A stretch of 32,408 nucleotides of DNA from an uncultured Oscillospiraceae bacterium (GTDB lineage: Bacteria > Bacillota > Clostridia > Oscillospirales > Oscillospiraceae), in assembly GCA_904395865.1 (NCBI GenBank), contig CAJFNY010000007.1, positions 1 through 32,408 on the forward strand. Reading direction: 5' to 3'. The notes below the pieces were generated by a model. It made no database searches, was not told the origin of the DNA, and saw only the letters and a list, made by a program, of their open reading frames with translations. This document shows positions 1 through 7,647 of this stretch, one piece after another. Numbering within the stretch: the first letter of the stretch is position 1; each line of letters begins with the position of its first letter. The position numbers and the translations under genes are program-made.

Positions 1-993
1 ACCTATGACGAGAACGACATATTCCACGAGGAAGGGAGACTGTCCTACGCCTTCCTGGCGGACTTCGACGGGAACGGGAATCCCTACCTGGTCTTCGTCC
101 ACCCGGCCCCCGGCGTTGGGGACTACGCCCCCGAGGTGTACACCTATGTGGACGGCCGGGTGCAGATGGTTTGCTCCTGCGCAGATGGCAGCGCCAGCGG
201 CGGGTATTTGGAAGAATTAGAAGACGGCCGCGTCCTGTATGTGGAGTGGGAGATGATAGAACCTACCGGGTACTACGAGAATAACGTGGCCTACTATTAC
301 AGCCAGATCTCCGGCGGCGGTCTGATCCCGGTGGACGAACCGGGTGAGGGCGACTACGGCGGAACCGGAGCATCCCCCTCCCTGTATGAGCTGTGCAGCC
401 CCGGCTGGGATGGCAGCGAGATCTGCTCCTCCACCGACGAGGCTACCACCGCCCTGCTGCTGGCCGCCAAGGGGGACGATGTCTCCGACCGGGAGCAGAT
501 GGCGGCGGCCATGGTGGACCTGCTGCTCTCCGCCGACCCCTACGGCGGCCTGGAGGGATTCCTGCAGGCCAAGCTGGTGGACCTGGACCAGGACGGCGTG
601 GAGGAGATGTTCACCCTGTCCAATATGGGTCCGGCGTTGCTCTACTCCTGGCAGGACGGGACCCTCCAGGAGAAATTCGTGGGGGCCAACGCCGGCGGGT
701 CGCTGAACTGGTACCTGTGCCGGGACGCCGAGACCGGGGAGCTGGGGATCGAGTATGAGTCCATCGGCGGCGGGGACTTCTCCGGCGGCAGCCGGACCTA
801 TTACTACTCCACCCGCACGGTGGAGATCAGCGACATCAACGAAAACTACACCGTGGACGGGGCGGCGGCCACCCAGATCCAGTATGACGCGGTGGTGGCC
901 CGCAACGCCCGGCTAGAGCCCCTGAGCGACTGGACGGGCCAAGACGACCGGGCGGCGACCGTGGACCAGCTGCTGGCGACCCTGGCCCAATAA
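1..993 (+). CDS. C-terminal part of a probable exported protein with calcium-loop-like motifs
   Basis: The reading frame is open from the first base, so the true start lies outside the window and 330 residues are visible. The visible part is acidic and rich in Gly, Tyr and Asp. It has two motifs resembling Ca-binding DxDxDG loops: ADFDGNGNPYLVF near residue 21 and VDLDQDGVEEMFTLS near residue 190. Repeated Asp-x-Asp-Gly modules of this kind occur in secreted proteins and lipoproteins of gut Clostridia, usually of unknown role. No catalytic motif is visible. The signal peptide or lipobox that would prove export is not in view. Function unknown; I am confident only that the frame is coding, from its length and the codon pattern shared with neighbouring genes. 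Confidence 0.75.
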   Translation, partial: TYDENDIFHEEGRLSYAFLADFDGNGNPYLVFVHPAPGVGDYAPEVYTYVDGRVQMVCSCADGSASGGYLEELEDGRVLYVEWEMIEPTGYYENNVAYYYSQISGGGLIPVDEPGEGDYGGTGASPSLYELCSPGWDGSEICSSTDEATTALLLAAKGDDVSDREQMAAAMVDLLLSADPYGGLEGFLQAKLVDLDQDGVEEMFTLSNMGPALLYSWQDGTLQEKFVGANAGGSLNWYLCRDAETGELGIEYESIGGGDFSGGSRTYYYSTRTVEISDINENYTVDGAAATQIQYDAVVARNARLEPLSDWTGQDDRAATVDQLLATLAQ

Positions 994-1074
994 GCGGAGC
1001 GGACGGAGGCGCTTCGCATTGCGTATGGACTTAACGGCGGAGTTTGCTTCCCATATACAAATTGTCCGCTTATT
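989..1074. repeat. nested inverted repeat over the stop codon of the first gene
   Basis: AATAAGCGGA (989-998, containing the stop codon) is complementary to TCCGCTTATT (1065-1074). Inside it GTATGG (1023-1028) can pair with CCATATAC around 1051-1058. The result is a long imperfect stem with a 66-base interior. It could be an mRNA 3' structure or a degenerate small inverted-repeat element. No coding potential was seen inside. Confidence 0.45.
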
Positions 1075-1090
1075 AAAGACACCCACCGCA

Positions 1091-1149
1091 AAAATACCCC
1101 GCCGTTAGGGCAGGGATTTGCGAATCCATACCCTAACGGCGGGGATTTT
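1091..1149. terminator. bidirectional intrinsic terminator
   Basis: A perfect 14-bp stem (1097-1110 with 1131-1144, CCCCGCCGTTAGGG and its complement) is flanked by AAAA on the left and TTTT on the right. It lies between the converging partial gene and the small minus-strand gene, and can serve both. The loop is 20 bases, long for a simple terminator. The words GTATGGACTTAACGGCGG at 1022-1039 and CATACCCTAACGGCGG at 1127-1142 resemble each other, so the region may carry a decayed repeat. Confidence 0.65.
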
Positions 1150-1237
1150 ACAGGAGAAAAGGCTTAACTGAATGACATTGCCCCCCTTGGAGGGCAAGTC
1201 AGGCAATTTCAAACTGGGGGTGGCAGCGCCTGCGCAG

Positions 1238-1504
1238 TCAGGCGCTGCAGCGGCCATACATCAGGTAGTTGGCCAGGATCATCATGTCCTCGTCACAGCT
1301 GGTGTAGACCTTCAGGTTCGCGATCTCCTCACCCTTCTTCTGGGTGTCACGCAGAGTCTGACGAGCCGCCCCGTTGTGCAGGTCCACCAGCTGGTCGCCG
1401 GAAACCATGTACACCGGCTTGGTGCAGTCATCCACCGCGGCAAACAGCCCTTCCACATCATCCACATGCAGAATCGTGATGCCAAACATCTTCTTGCTCA
1501 TCAT
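1238..1504 (-). CDS. small conserved-looking protein of unknown function
   Basis: I do not recognise this 88-residue protein. It has no signal peptide or membrane segment. Its composition suggests a compact soluble alpha/beta fold: a hydrophobic strand (FGITILHVDDVEGLF), a second strand (CTKPVYMVSGDQLVDL), a charged helix rich in Lys/Glu/Arg and a C-terminal helix ending YLMYGRCSA. A perfect AAGGAGGT site (1509-1516 on the plus strand) precedes two consecutive ATG codons, at 1504 and 1501, and both have acceptable spacing (5 and 8). The strong ribosome site and a plausible own promoter argue that it is a real, well-expressed gene. It is divergent from the AraC-type regulator, which is a natural candidate to control it. 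Confidence 0.75.
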   Translation of the reverse strand: MMSKKMFGITILHVDDVEGLFAAVDDCTKPVYMVSGDQLVDLHNGAARQTLRDTQKKGEEIANLKVYTSCDEDMMILANYLMYGRCSA

Positions 1505-1533
1505 TCTTACCTCCTTATCTCGTTTACACTGTA

Positions 1534-1562
1534 AGAATACCGTCTATTCCCTCTTGAAACAA
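1534..1562 (-). promoter_or_regulatory. candidate promoter of the small unknown gene
   Basis: On the minus strand TTGTTT (complement at 1557-1562) is followed after 17 bases by TATTCT (complement at 1534-1539), about 30 bases before the start codon. Its -35 box overlaps that of the opposing promoter. Confidence 0.5.
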
Positions 1563-1582
1563 TAAACGAATGGACATATAAT
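1554..1582 (+). promoter_or_regulatory. sigma-A promoter of the AraC-type regulator
   Basis: TTGAAA (1554-1559), a 17-base spacer and a perfect TATAAT (1577-1582). The expected transcript begins near 1589, just ahead of the ribosome site at 1602-1609. The -35 box shares bases 1557-1559 with the -35 box of the divergent promoter, so polymerase binding at the two should be mutually exclusive. Confidence 0.8.
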
Positions 1583-1616
1583 ATAAAAAAACCGACTAAA
1601 GAGAGGAGGCCTTTCC

Positions 1617-2525
1617 ATGGCTCTGCAGGTTCCCTCCGCCGGGTCCCGGCGGGACGGCCGGGAGCTGCGGCTTCACGGGACGCCGGAGTTCCCCTGCGCG
1701 GGCTATCTCACCATCATGCACGGCCGGGACACGGACGACATCGGCTGGCACTGGCACGAGGAGCTGGAGGTGGTGTACGTCCAGGCCGGCAGCATCCGGT
1801 TCTACGCCCCCGGCGCCACTATGGAGCTGGAGGCGGGCTGCGGCGCCTTCATCAACGCCAACGTCCTCCACATGGCCCACGCGGACGAGTTCTGCGAGCT
1901 GCACTCCCTGGTGTTCCGCAAGGAGCTGCTCACCGGCGGGGACGACACGGTGTTTGCCAGGCGGTATGTGATGCCCATTGTGGACTGCCACAGCCTGCGA
2001 GGCGTCCGGCTGACGCCGGAGGGGGACGCGGGGACCCTCTACCAGCTCCACGCCGCCTTCCGCGCCCAGCAGCGGGGCGCCCTGGGCCACGAGCTGGCGG
2101 TGCGGGCCCACCTGTCCCAGATGTGGCTGGCCCTGTATCTGTCCCAGGCAGGGCGGCTGAAGCCGGAGATGCTGCCGCCGGTCCCCATAGAGAACCGGAC
2201 GGACACCATGCGGCTGAAGACCATGATGGAGTTCATCCACAGCCACTACGGCCAGGCCATCACCCTGGAGCAGGTGGCCCAGTCCGCCGCCATCGGCCAA
2301 CGGGAGTGCCTGCGGTGCTTTCGCCGGACCATCGGCGTGTCCCCCATGCAGTACCTGCTGAAATACCGGGTGGGGGAGGCGGCCGGCCTGCTGCGGACCA
2401 CCGCCCTCCCCATCTCGGAGGTAGCACTCCAGTGCGGCTTTGACAGCCCCAGCAATTTCGCTCAGGCCTTCAAGCGCTTCTACGGCGTAACCCCCCGGGC
2501 CTACCGGCAGGCGGACAGTGTATAG
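1617..2525 (+). CDS. AraC-family transcriptional regulator with N-terminal cupin
   Basis: 302 residues, the usual length for a two-domain AraC/XylS regulator. Residues about 35-90 form a cupin-like ligand domain that begins with the histidine-rich stretch IGWHWHEELEVVYVQAG, typical of sugar- or small-molecule-sensing members. Residues about 195-300 carry the paired helix-turn-helix, with LEQVAQSAAIGQRECLRCFRR for the first and the family signature GFDSPSNFAQAFKRFYGVTP for the second. GAGAGGAGG at 1601-1609 sits seven bases before the ATG. The gene stands alone between its own promoter and a terminator. Its likely target is the divergent small gene or itself. The cupin ligand is unknown. Confidence 0.9.
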   Translation: MALQVPSAGSRRDGRELRLHGTPEFPCAGYLTIMHGRDTDDIGWHWHEELEVVYVQAGSIRFYAPGATMELEAGCGAFINANVLHMAHADEFCELHSLVFRKELLTGGDDTVFARRYVMPIVDCHSLRGVRLTPEGDAGTLYQLHAAFRAQQRGALGHELAVRAHLSQMWLALYLSQAGRLKPEMLPPVPIENRTDTMRLKTMMEFIHSHYGQAITLEQVAQSAAIGQRECLRCFRRTIGVSPMQYLLKYRVGEAAGLLRTTALPISEVALQCGFDSPSNFAQAFKRFYGVTPRAYRQADSV

Positions 2526-2544
2526 GAGAGCTCTTTTCCACAGC

Positions 2545-2580
2545 AAAACCGGCGGGGCGCATAGACGCTCCGCCGGTTTT
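2545..2580. terminator. bidirectional intrinsic terminator
   Basis: A 15-bp stem (2545-2559 with 2566-2580, one G-T pair) runs from AAAA to TTTT. It separates the converging AraC gene and the PLP-enzyme gene, and gives a U-rich tail in both directions. Confidence 0.85.
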
Positions 2581-2624
2581 CTCTCTGGCTTTCCCAATAT
2601 TCGGCGCTGCCGCCAGTTCCGGTC

Positions 2625-4100
2625 CTACAGGGTTTTCAGCAGGCCTGTTTCCTCGTTGAAGGCGTTGATCAGGTCGTCCAGGTCCTTGGCCTGGGCATGG
2701 ACCGCGTCCCAGGTCCCCTCCGTGTCGTACCACTGGGCGTTCAGCTCCTCCGCGGTGCGGCCCTGCTGCTCCACCCAGGTGTAGTACTTCAGGTTGTGGA
2801 CCCGCTTGCGGTCCTGATAGGTCAGCTCCATCATGTTGTCCAGCTTCAGGCCCAGCATATGGAGGGCGTGGTCCATGGCCGCCTCGTGGGCGTTGTAGGG
2901 GCCGTGCTGGTCGTTGAGCTCCTGGATGCGGCTCTGGTACATGACGGCGGAGTCCGTGAGGACAGTGCCCACCACGTCGTGCTCCGTGAACTCGTAGTAC
3001 TTGGCCATCTTGATGCAGCACAGCACGTTGGCGATGCCGCTGATGCCCAGCCAGGTGAGCTTTTCGATGAGCTCGTCGTCCAGGTGCAGCTCGTTCTTCA
3101 AATACGCCTGGCCCTCGGGGGTGTTGAACAGCCGCAGCAACCGCTGGCTGTCCTCATCGTCGATGTCGATGACCATGTCGGTGTTCTTGACGTTGTGGAT
3201 CCACGGGATGTGCTTGTCGCCGATGCCCTCGATCCGATGGCCGCCGAAGCCGTTCTCCAGGATGGTCGGGCACTGGAGCGCCTCGCCCACAGCCAGCTTC
3301 AGGTGCGGATACCGCTCCTTGAGCAGGTCGCCGGCGGACATGGTGCCGGCGGAGCCGGAGGTGAAGCACGCGCCGGAGAACCGGTCGCCGGGGCGCTTGA
3401 TGGCCTCGAACAGCTCGGCCAGGGCGAAGCCGGTGACGTTGTAGTGCCACAGGGGGTTGCCCATCTCGGCGAACTGGTTGAAGATCATCATGGTGGGGTC
3501 GGCCTTGAGCTCCCACGTCTTGTCGAAGATCTCCTTGACGTTGGACTCGCAGCCCGGCGTGGCGATGACCTGGCCGGCGATCTTGCTGAGCCACTCGAAG
3601 CGCTCCTTCGACATGTCCTGCGGCAGGATGGCCACCGACTCGCACGCCAGCAGCTTGGAGTTGAACGCGCCGCCGCGGCAGTAGTTGCCGGTGGAGGGCC
3701 AGACGGCGTGGTGATACGTGGCGTCAAACTGGCCCGTCACCAGCCGCGGCGCCAGGCAGCCGAAGGAGGCGCCGACCTTGTGGCAGCCGGTGGGGAACCA
3801 CTTGCCGGCCATGGCGATGATCCGGCACGGGACACCCGACAGGGACGAGGGGATCTCCACGTAGTTGGGAATGGCCTGGAACTGGCCGCCGAACTCCTTG
3901 GGTTCGTTCTTCCACGTGATACGGAACAGGTTCAGGGGGTTGACGTCCCAGAGGCCCACGTTCTTCAGCTTTTCCCGGATCTTCTCGGGGATCGTCTCCG
4001 GGTGCTGCATCTGGGCGATGGTGGGGATGATGACGTTGTTCTCCCTGGCCTTCTGGATGTTGTGGGCCAGGCCTTCCTTGTGGATGGTCAGATCGATCAT
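2625..4100 (-). CDS. fold-type-II pyridoxal-phosphate enzyme, substrate unknown (lyase-like)
   Basis: 491 residues related to the cysteine synthase/tryptophan synthase beta superfamily, but of none of the familiar families. Visible landmarks: TGCHKVGASFG (104-114), where Lys108 is the probable Schiff-base lysine; WPSTGNYCRG (134-143), corresponding to the substrate carboxylate loop; and the Ser/Gly-rich phosphate cup CFTSGSAGTMSAGD (245-258). The C-terminal 140 residues extend beyond the usual catalytic core. An AGGAGG site lies 8 bases before the ATG, which overlaps the stop of the upstream regulator gene (ATGA), implying translational coupling. In other organisms ygeY-ygeW-arcC clusters hold YgeX, a 2,3-diaminopropionate ammonia-lyase of about 400 residues. 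This protein lacks YgeX-like motifs and may replace it. Expected chemistry is beta-elimination or replacement on an amino acid, by inference only. Confidence 0.85.
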   Translation of the reverse strand: MIDLTIHKEGLAHNIQKARENNVIIPTIAQMQHPETIPEKIREKLKNVGLWDVNPLNLFRITWKNEPKEFGGQFQAIPNYVEIPSSLSGVPCRIIAMAGKWFPTGCHKVGASFGCLAPRLVTGQFDATYHHAVWPSTGNYCRGGAFNSKLLACESVAILPQDMSKERFEWLSKIAGQVIATPGCESNVKEIFDKTWELKADPTMMIFNQFAEMGNPLWHYNVTGFALAELFEAIKRPGDRFSGACFTSGSAGTMSAGDLLKERYPHLKLAVGEALQCPTILENGFGGHRIEGIGDKHIPWIHNVKNTDMVIDIDDEDSQRLLRLFNTPEGQAYLKNELHLDDELIEKLTWLGISGIANVLCCIKMAKYYEFTEHDVVGTVLTDSAVMYQSRIQELNDQHGPYNAHEAAMDHALHMLGLKLDNMMELTYQDRKRVHNLKYYTWVEQQGRTAEELNAQWYDTEGTWDAVHAQAKDLDDLINAFNEETGLLKTL

Positions 4101-4750
4101 TTCTTATCTCCTCCTGTTTTGACGTCGAGATACGAATACAAGGTGTACTTGGAAATGCCAAAGTGCTTCGCGATCTTGTCGCCGGATTTGGTAATGAGCA
4201 GCGCCCCGTTCTTGTTGAGGAACTGGATGGCCTTGACCTTGTCCTCCTTGTTCATCATGGCCACCGGCTTGCCCACCAGCTCCACGGACTGGCGGATCAG
4301 GTCGTCCAGCAGGTCGGTGACGTTCAGCGTGATCCGCTCCGGCTCCTTCTGCTGCGTATCCTTGGGGGAGATGAGCTCGCCCACGGCCCGGTCGAGCATC
4401 GTCAGGGCGGAAATGTCGAAGTTGATGCAGAAAATGGCTGCCACCTTACCCTGCTCGTCGCGGATATACATGGAGGAGGACTTGAGGATCTTCCCGTCGG
4501 GTGTCCTGGTCAGGTAGCAGGGGTGATCCGCCGGGTCGCTGTCGGCCTTGCCCAGCTGTTCCAGCACCACGTGGGACGGGCCGTCCCCCAGCTTCCGGCT
4601 GGTCACATGGCCGTTGTAGATGGCCGCAATGGAGCTGTAGGCACTCCGATCCGTGATCTCGTGGATCACCACCTCACAGTTGGAGCCAAACTGCTCCGCA
4701 ACGCCCTTCGCAATCTGCTTGAGGGTCCGCATCTCCTGTTCTGTCAGCAT
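4097..4750 (-). CDS. YheO-type transcriptional regulator (PAS-like domain plus HTH)
   Basis: 217 residues from the chosen ATG at 4750, which has AGGAGG six bases upstream; a ten-residue longer frame from 4780 lacks a ribosome site. Residues about 10-125 match the YheO-like PAS-type sensor domain, including SNCEVVIHEI near the start and the strand pair KSSSMYIRDEQGKVAAIFCINFD. Residues about 155-210 form the family's C-terminal helix-turn-helix, ending KIAKHFGISKYTLYSYLD. Such regulators often control amino-acid or ureide catabolism and are thought to sense a small ligand. It is translationally coupled to the PLP-enzyme gene and divergent from ygeY. It therefore most likely controls both arms through the shared region 4751-4976. 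Confidence 0.88.
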   Translation of the reverse strand: MLTEQEMRTLKQIAKGVAEQFGSNCEVVIHEITDRSAYSSIAAIYNGHVTSRKLGDGPSHVVLEQLGKADSDPADHPCYLTRTPDGKILKSSSMYIRDEQGKVAAIFCINFDISALTMLDRAVGELISPKDTQQKEPERITLNVTDLLDDLIRQSVELVGKPVAMMNKEDKVKAIQFLNKNGALLITKSGDKIAKHFGISKYTLYSYLDVKTGGDKK

Positions 4751-4801
4751 GGCATGCCTCCTGTCTCCGCCGGGCCGCACCGTGCGGCCGTTTCTGGTTT
4801 C

Positions 4802-4829
4802 ATCATACCATAGTCTGCAGAAAAATCAA
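4802..4829 (-). promoter_or_regulatory. promoter of the regulator/PLP-enzyme operon
   Basis: On the minus strand TTGATT (complement at 4824-4829), a 16-base spacer and TATGAT (complement at 4802-4807). It lies about 50 bases upstream of the regulator's ATG. Confidence 0.65.
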
Positions 4830-4832
4830 TGG

Positions 4833-4851
4833 ATTTTCAAAAAAATTTTCA
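4833..4851. promoter_or_regulatory. candidate operator: ATTTTCA direct repeat
   Basis: ATTTTCA occurs at 4833-4839 and 4845-4851, starts 12 bases apart, in an AT-rich patch between the two divergent promoters. The position suits a regulator acting on both arms. No binding data; suggested by position and repetition only. Confidence 0.35.
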
Positions 4852-4869
4852 GCATTACAAAAATTTAGT

Positions 4870-4897
4870 TTGACATCTGCCGCGTGTATGTTATGAT
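4870..4897 (+). promoter_or_regulatory. strong sigma-A promoter of ygeY-ygeW-arcC
   Basis: Perfect TTGACA (4870-4875), a 16-base spacer and TATGAT (4892-4897). The expected transcript starts near 4904, giving a leader of about 70 bases before the ygeY ATG. Confidence 0.8.
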
Positions 4898-4976
4898 GGA
4901 CACAGAAGAGCCTGACCGCGGGCCACGCGGGGGCATCCGTGCAGCGCGTATTAGTGTTCAGAAGGAGGAACCGGAT

Positions 4977-6386
4977 ATGAATTACGAAGCCATCAAGGAA
5001 GCCGCCCGGGGCTACCAGGCCGACATGACCCGTTTCCTGCGGGATATGATCGCCATCCCCAGCGAGAGCTGCGAGGAGGAAGGCGTCATCCGCCGCATTG
5101 CCGCGGAGATGGAGAAGGTCGGCTACGACAAGGTCGAGATCGACGGCCTGGGCAACGTCATCGGATGGATGGGCAGCGGCGACAGGATCATCGCCATCGA
5201 CTCCCACATCGACACCGTCGGCATCGGCAACGCCGCCAACTGGGAGGCGGATCCGTACCAGGGCTACGAGACGGACGACGTCATCTACGGCCGCGGCGGC
5301 TCCGACCAGGAGGGCGGCATGGCGGCTGCACTGTACGGCGTCAAGATTATGAAGGACCTGAATCTGATCCCCGAGGGGTACAAGCTGATGGTCGTCGGCT
5401 CCGTCCAGGAAGAGGACTGCGACGGCATGTGCTGGCAGTACATCGTCAACAAATACTTTGACGGGCCCGAGGACGCCCGCAGCAAGATCGAGTTCGTCAT
5501 CTCCACCGAGCCCACCGACGGCGGCATCTACCGCGGCCACCGCGGCCGCATGGAGATCCGCGTGGACGTCCACGGCGTCTCCTGCCACGGCTCGGCGCCG
5601 GAGCGCGGCGACAACGCCATCTACAAGATGGCCGACATCATTGCCGACGTCCGCTCTCTCAATGAGAACGGCGACGACGACGCGGCCATCCCCGGCCTGG
5701 TGAAGATGCTCAACCCCGCGTTCAACCCGGAGCACTGGGAGGACGCCCGCTTCCTGGGCCGCGGCACGTGCACCGTCTCCCAGATCTTCTACACCAGCCC
5801 CAGCCGCTGCGCCGTGGCCGACTCGTGCGCCATCTCCATCGACCGTCGCATGACCGCCGGCGAGACGTGGGACTCCTGCCTGGAGGAGATCCGGCAGCTG
5901 CCCAGCGTGAAGAAGTACGGCGACGACGTGAAGGTCTCCATGTATATGTACGACCGCCCGGCTTGGACCGGCACCGTCTACGAGACCGAGTGCTACTTCC
6001 CCACGTGGATCAACAAGGAGTCTGCCGCCCACGTCCAGGCCCTCATCGACGCCCACCACGCCCTCTGGGGCGACGTTCGCATCGGCCACGCCGACGGGGA
6101 TCCCAAGTACGACGCCATGCACCTGCGCCAGGGCCGGCCCCTGACCGACAAGTGGACCTTCTCCACCAACGGTGTCTCCATCCAGGGCCGGTACGGCATC
6201 CCCTGCGTCGGCTTCGGCCCCGGCGCCGAGAGCCAGGCGCACGCCCCCAACGAGATCACCTGGAAGCAGGATCTCGTCACCTGCGCCGCCCTGTACGCGG
6301 CGGTGCCGACCCTGTACCGCGCCGAGAACAAGACCGGCGACGTGACCCAGTTCCGGGCCACGCTCACCGACAATGACATCCGCTGA
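4977..6386 (+). CDS. ygeY: YgeY-family M20 metallohydrolase
   Basis: 469 residues from the ATG at 4977, which follows GAAGGAGG with good spacing; the frame opens earlier at 4884 but without a ribosome site. The M20 dinuclear zinc site is complete: His77 and Asp79 in IDSHIDTVG, bridging Asp110 in [10 protein letters not shown], Glu145/Glu146 in VQEEDCDG, Glu178 in STEPTDGG, and His422 in [10 protein letters not shown]. The lid/dimerisation domain begins near [17 protein letters not shown] (about 184-200). YgeY proteins are the M20 members linked to ygeW/ygeX and to selenium-dependent purine use. They are predicted to hydrolyse an amide or acyl bond, but the exact substrate is not settled. First gene of a three-gene operon; cytoplasmic. 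Confidence 0.93.
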   Translation: MNYEAIKEAARGYQADMTRFLRDMIAIPSESCEEEGVIRRIAAEMEKVGYDKVEIDGLGNVIGWMGSGDRIIAIDSHIDTVGIGNAANWEADPYQGYETDDVIYGRGGSDQEGGMAAALYGVKIMKDLNLIPEGYKLMVVGSVQEEDCDGMCWQYIVNKYFDGPEDARSKIEFVISTEPTDGGIYRGHRGRMEIRVDVHGVSCHGSAPERGDNAIYKMADIIADVRSLNENGDDDAAIPGLVKMLNPAFNPEHWEDARFLGRGTCTVSQIFYTSPSRCAVADSCAISIDRRMTAGETWDSCLEEIRQLPSVKKYGDDVKVSMYMYDRPAWTGTVYETECYFPTWINKESAAHVQALIDAHHALWGDVRIGHADGDPKYDAMHLRQGRPLTDKWTFSTNGVSIQGRYGIPCVGFGPGAESQAHAPNEITWKQDLVTCAALYAAVPTLYRAENKTGDVTQFRATLTDNDIR

Positions 6387-6421
6387 GCCCCAAACCGCCA
6401 ACTGACAGGAGGAGACTGAAC

Positions 6422-7615
6422 ATGAGCAAAGCTGTGGAACTGGCCAAGCATCTGCAGAAGCTGCACATCAACAATATGTACAACGAGGACTTCTACTGGA
6501 CCTGGGACAAGACCGGCGAGGAGCTGGACGCCGTGTTCACCGTGGCCGACGCCCTGCGCGACCTGCGGGAGCGGAACATCTCCACCCGCGTCTTCGACTC
6601 CGGCCTGGGCATCTCCATCTTCCGGGACAATTCCACGAGAACGCGGTTCTCCTTTGCCTCGGCCTGCAATCTGCTGGGCCTGGCCTGCCAGGATCTGGAT
6701 GAGAAGAAGTCCCAGATCGCCCACGGCGAGACCGTCCGCGAGACGGCCAACATGGTCTCGTTCATGGCCGACGTCATTGGCATCCGCGACGACATGTACA
6801 TCGGCGAGGGCCACAAGTACCAGAAGACGTTCATGGACGCCGTCCAGGAGGGCTACCGGGACGGCATCCTGGAGCAGCAGCCCACGCTGGTGAACCTCCA
6901 GTGCGACGTGGACCATCCCACCCAGTGCATGGCCGACCTGCTCCACGTGATCCACCACTTCGGCGGCGTGGAGAACCTCAAGGGCAAGAAGATCGCCATG
7001 AGCTGGGCGTACTCCCCGTCCTACGGCAAGCCCCTGTCGGTGCCCCAGGGCGTGGTAGGCCTGTTCACCCGCTTCGGTATGGACGTGGTGCTGGCCCATC
7101 CGGAGGGGTACGACATCATGCCCGACGTGGAGGACATCGCCCGGAAGAACGCGGCGGCCTCCGGCGGCAGCTTCTCCAAGACCCACTCCATGGCCGACGC
7201 CTTCCAGGACGCCGACATCGTCTATCCCAAGAGCTGGGCCTCCTTCGCCGCCATGGAGGAGCGCACGAAGCTGTACGCCGCCGGCGATCAGGCGGGCATC
7301 GACGCCCTGGAGCAGCGCCTCCTGGCTCAGAACGCCGAGCACAAGGACTGGGCCTGCACCGAGGAGATGATGAAGCGCACGAAGGACGGCAGCGCCCTGT
7401 ATCTCCACTGCCTGCCCGCCGACATCACCGGCCTGTCCTGCGCCGAGGGCGAGGTGGACAACTCGGTGTTCGACCGGTATCTGGTGCCGCTTTATAAGGA
7501 GGCGTCGTACAAGCCGTACATCATCGCCGCCATGATCTTCCTGGCCAAGGTCCGCGACCCGGCCCGCGCGCTGATGGAGCTGGATGCCCGCGGCGGCCAG
7601 CGCAAGCATTTCTGA
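6422..7615 (+). CDS. ygeW: YgeW-family knotted carbamoyltransferase
   Basis: 397 residues, longer than ornithine carbamoyltransferases as expected for YgeW. The carbamoyl-phosphate loop is STRTR (71-75). The second carbamoyl-phosphate motif region is CDVDHPTQCMAD (161-172). The C-terminal motif is HCLPAD (329-334). YgeW belongs to the aspartate/ornithine transcarbamoylase superfamily with a knotted fold, and its amino acceptor is unknown. In a catabolic setting the reaction would run toward carbamoyl phosphate, feeding the carbamate kinase downstream. It starts 35 bases after ygeY with AGGAGG eight bases before the ATG. Family assignment is firm; the substrate is not. Confidence 0.95.
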   Translation: MSKAVELAKHLQKLHINNMYNEDFYWTWDKTGEELDAVFTVADALRDLRERNISTRVFDSGLGISIFRDNSTRTRFSFASACNLLGLACQDLDEKKSQIAHGETVRETANMVSFMADVIGIRDDMYIGEGHKYQKTFMDAVQEGYRDGILEQQPTLVNLQCDVDHPTQCMADLLHVIHHFGGVENLKGKKIAMSWAYSPSYGKPLSVPQGVVGLFTRFGMDVVLAHPEGYDIMPDVEDIARKNAAASGGSFSKTHSMADAFQDADIVYPKSWASFAAMEERTKLYAAGDQAGIDALEQRLLAQNAEHKDWACTEEMMKRTKDGSALYLHCLPADITGLSCAEGEVDNSVFDRYLVPLYKEASYKPYIIAAMIFLAKVRDPARALMELDARGGQRKHF

Positions 7616-7647
7616 GGCGGCCCTGCCGCCCTGGGAGGAGTCGCATC

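Noticed and set aside
2697-4517. 606-codon open frame on the plus strand opposite the PLP enzyme and regulator
   Set aside because: Antisense shadow produced by GC-rich codon use; no ribosome site, no recognisable domain, rich in Val/Leu/Gly/His as expected for reversed codons.
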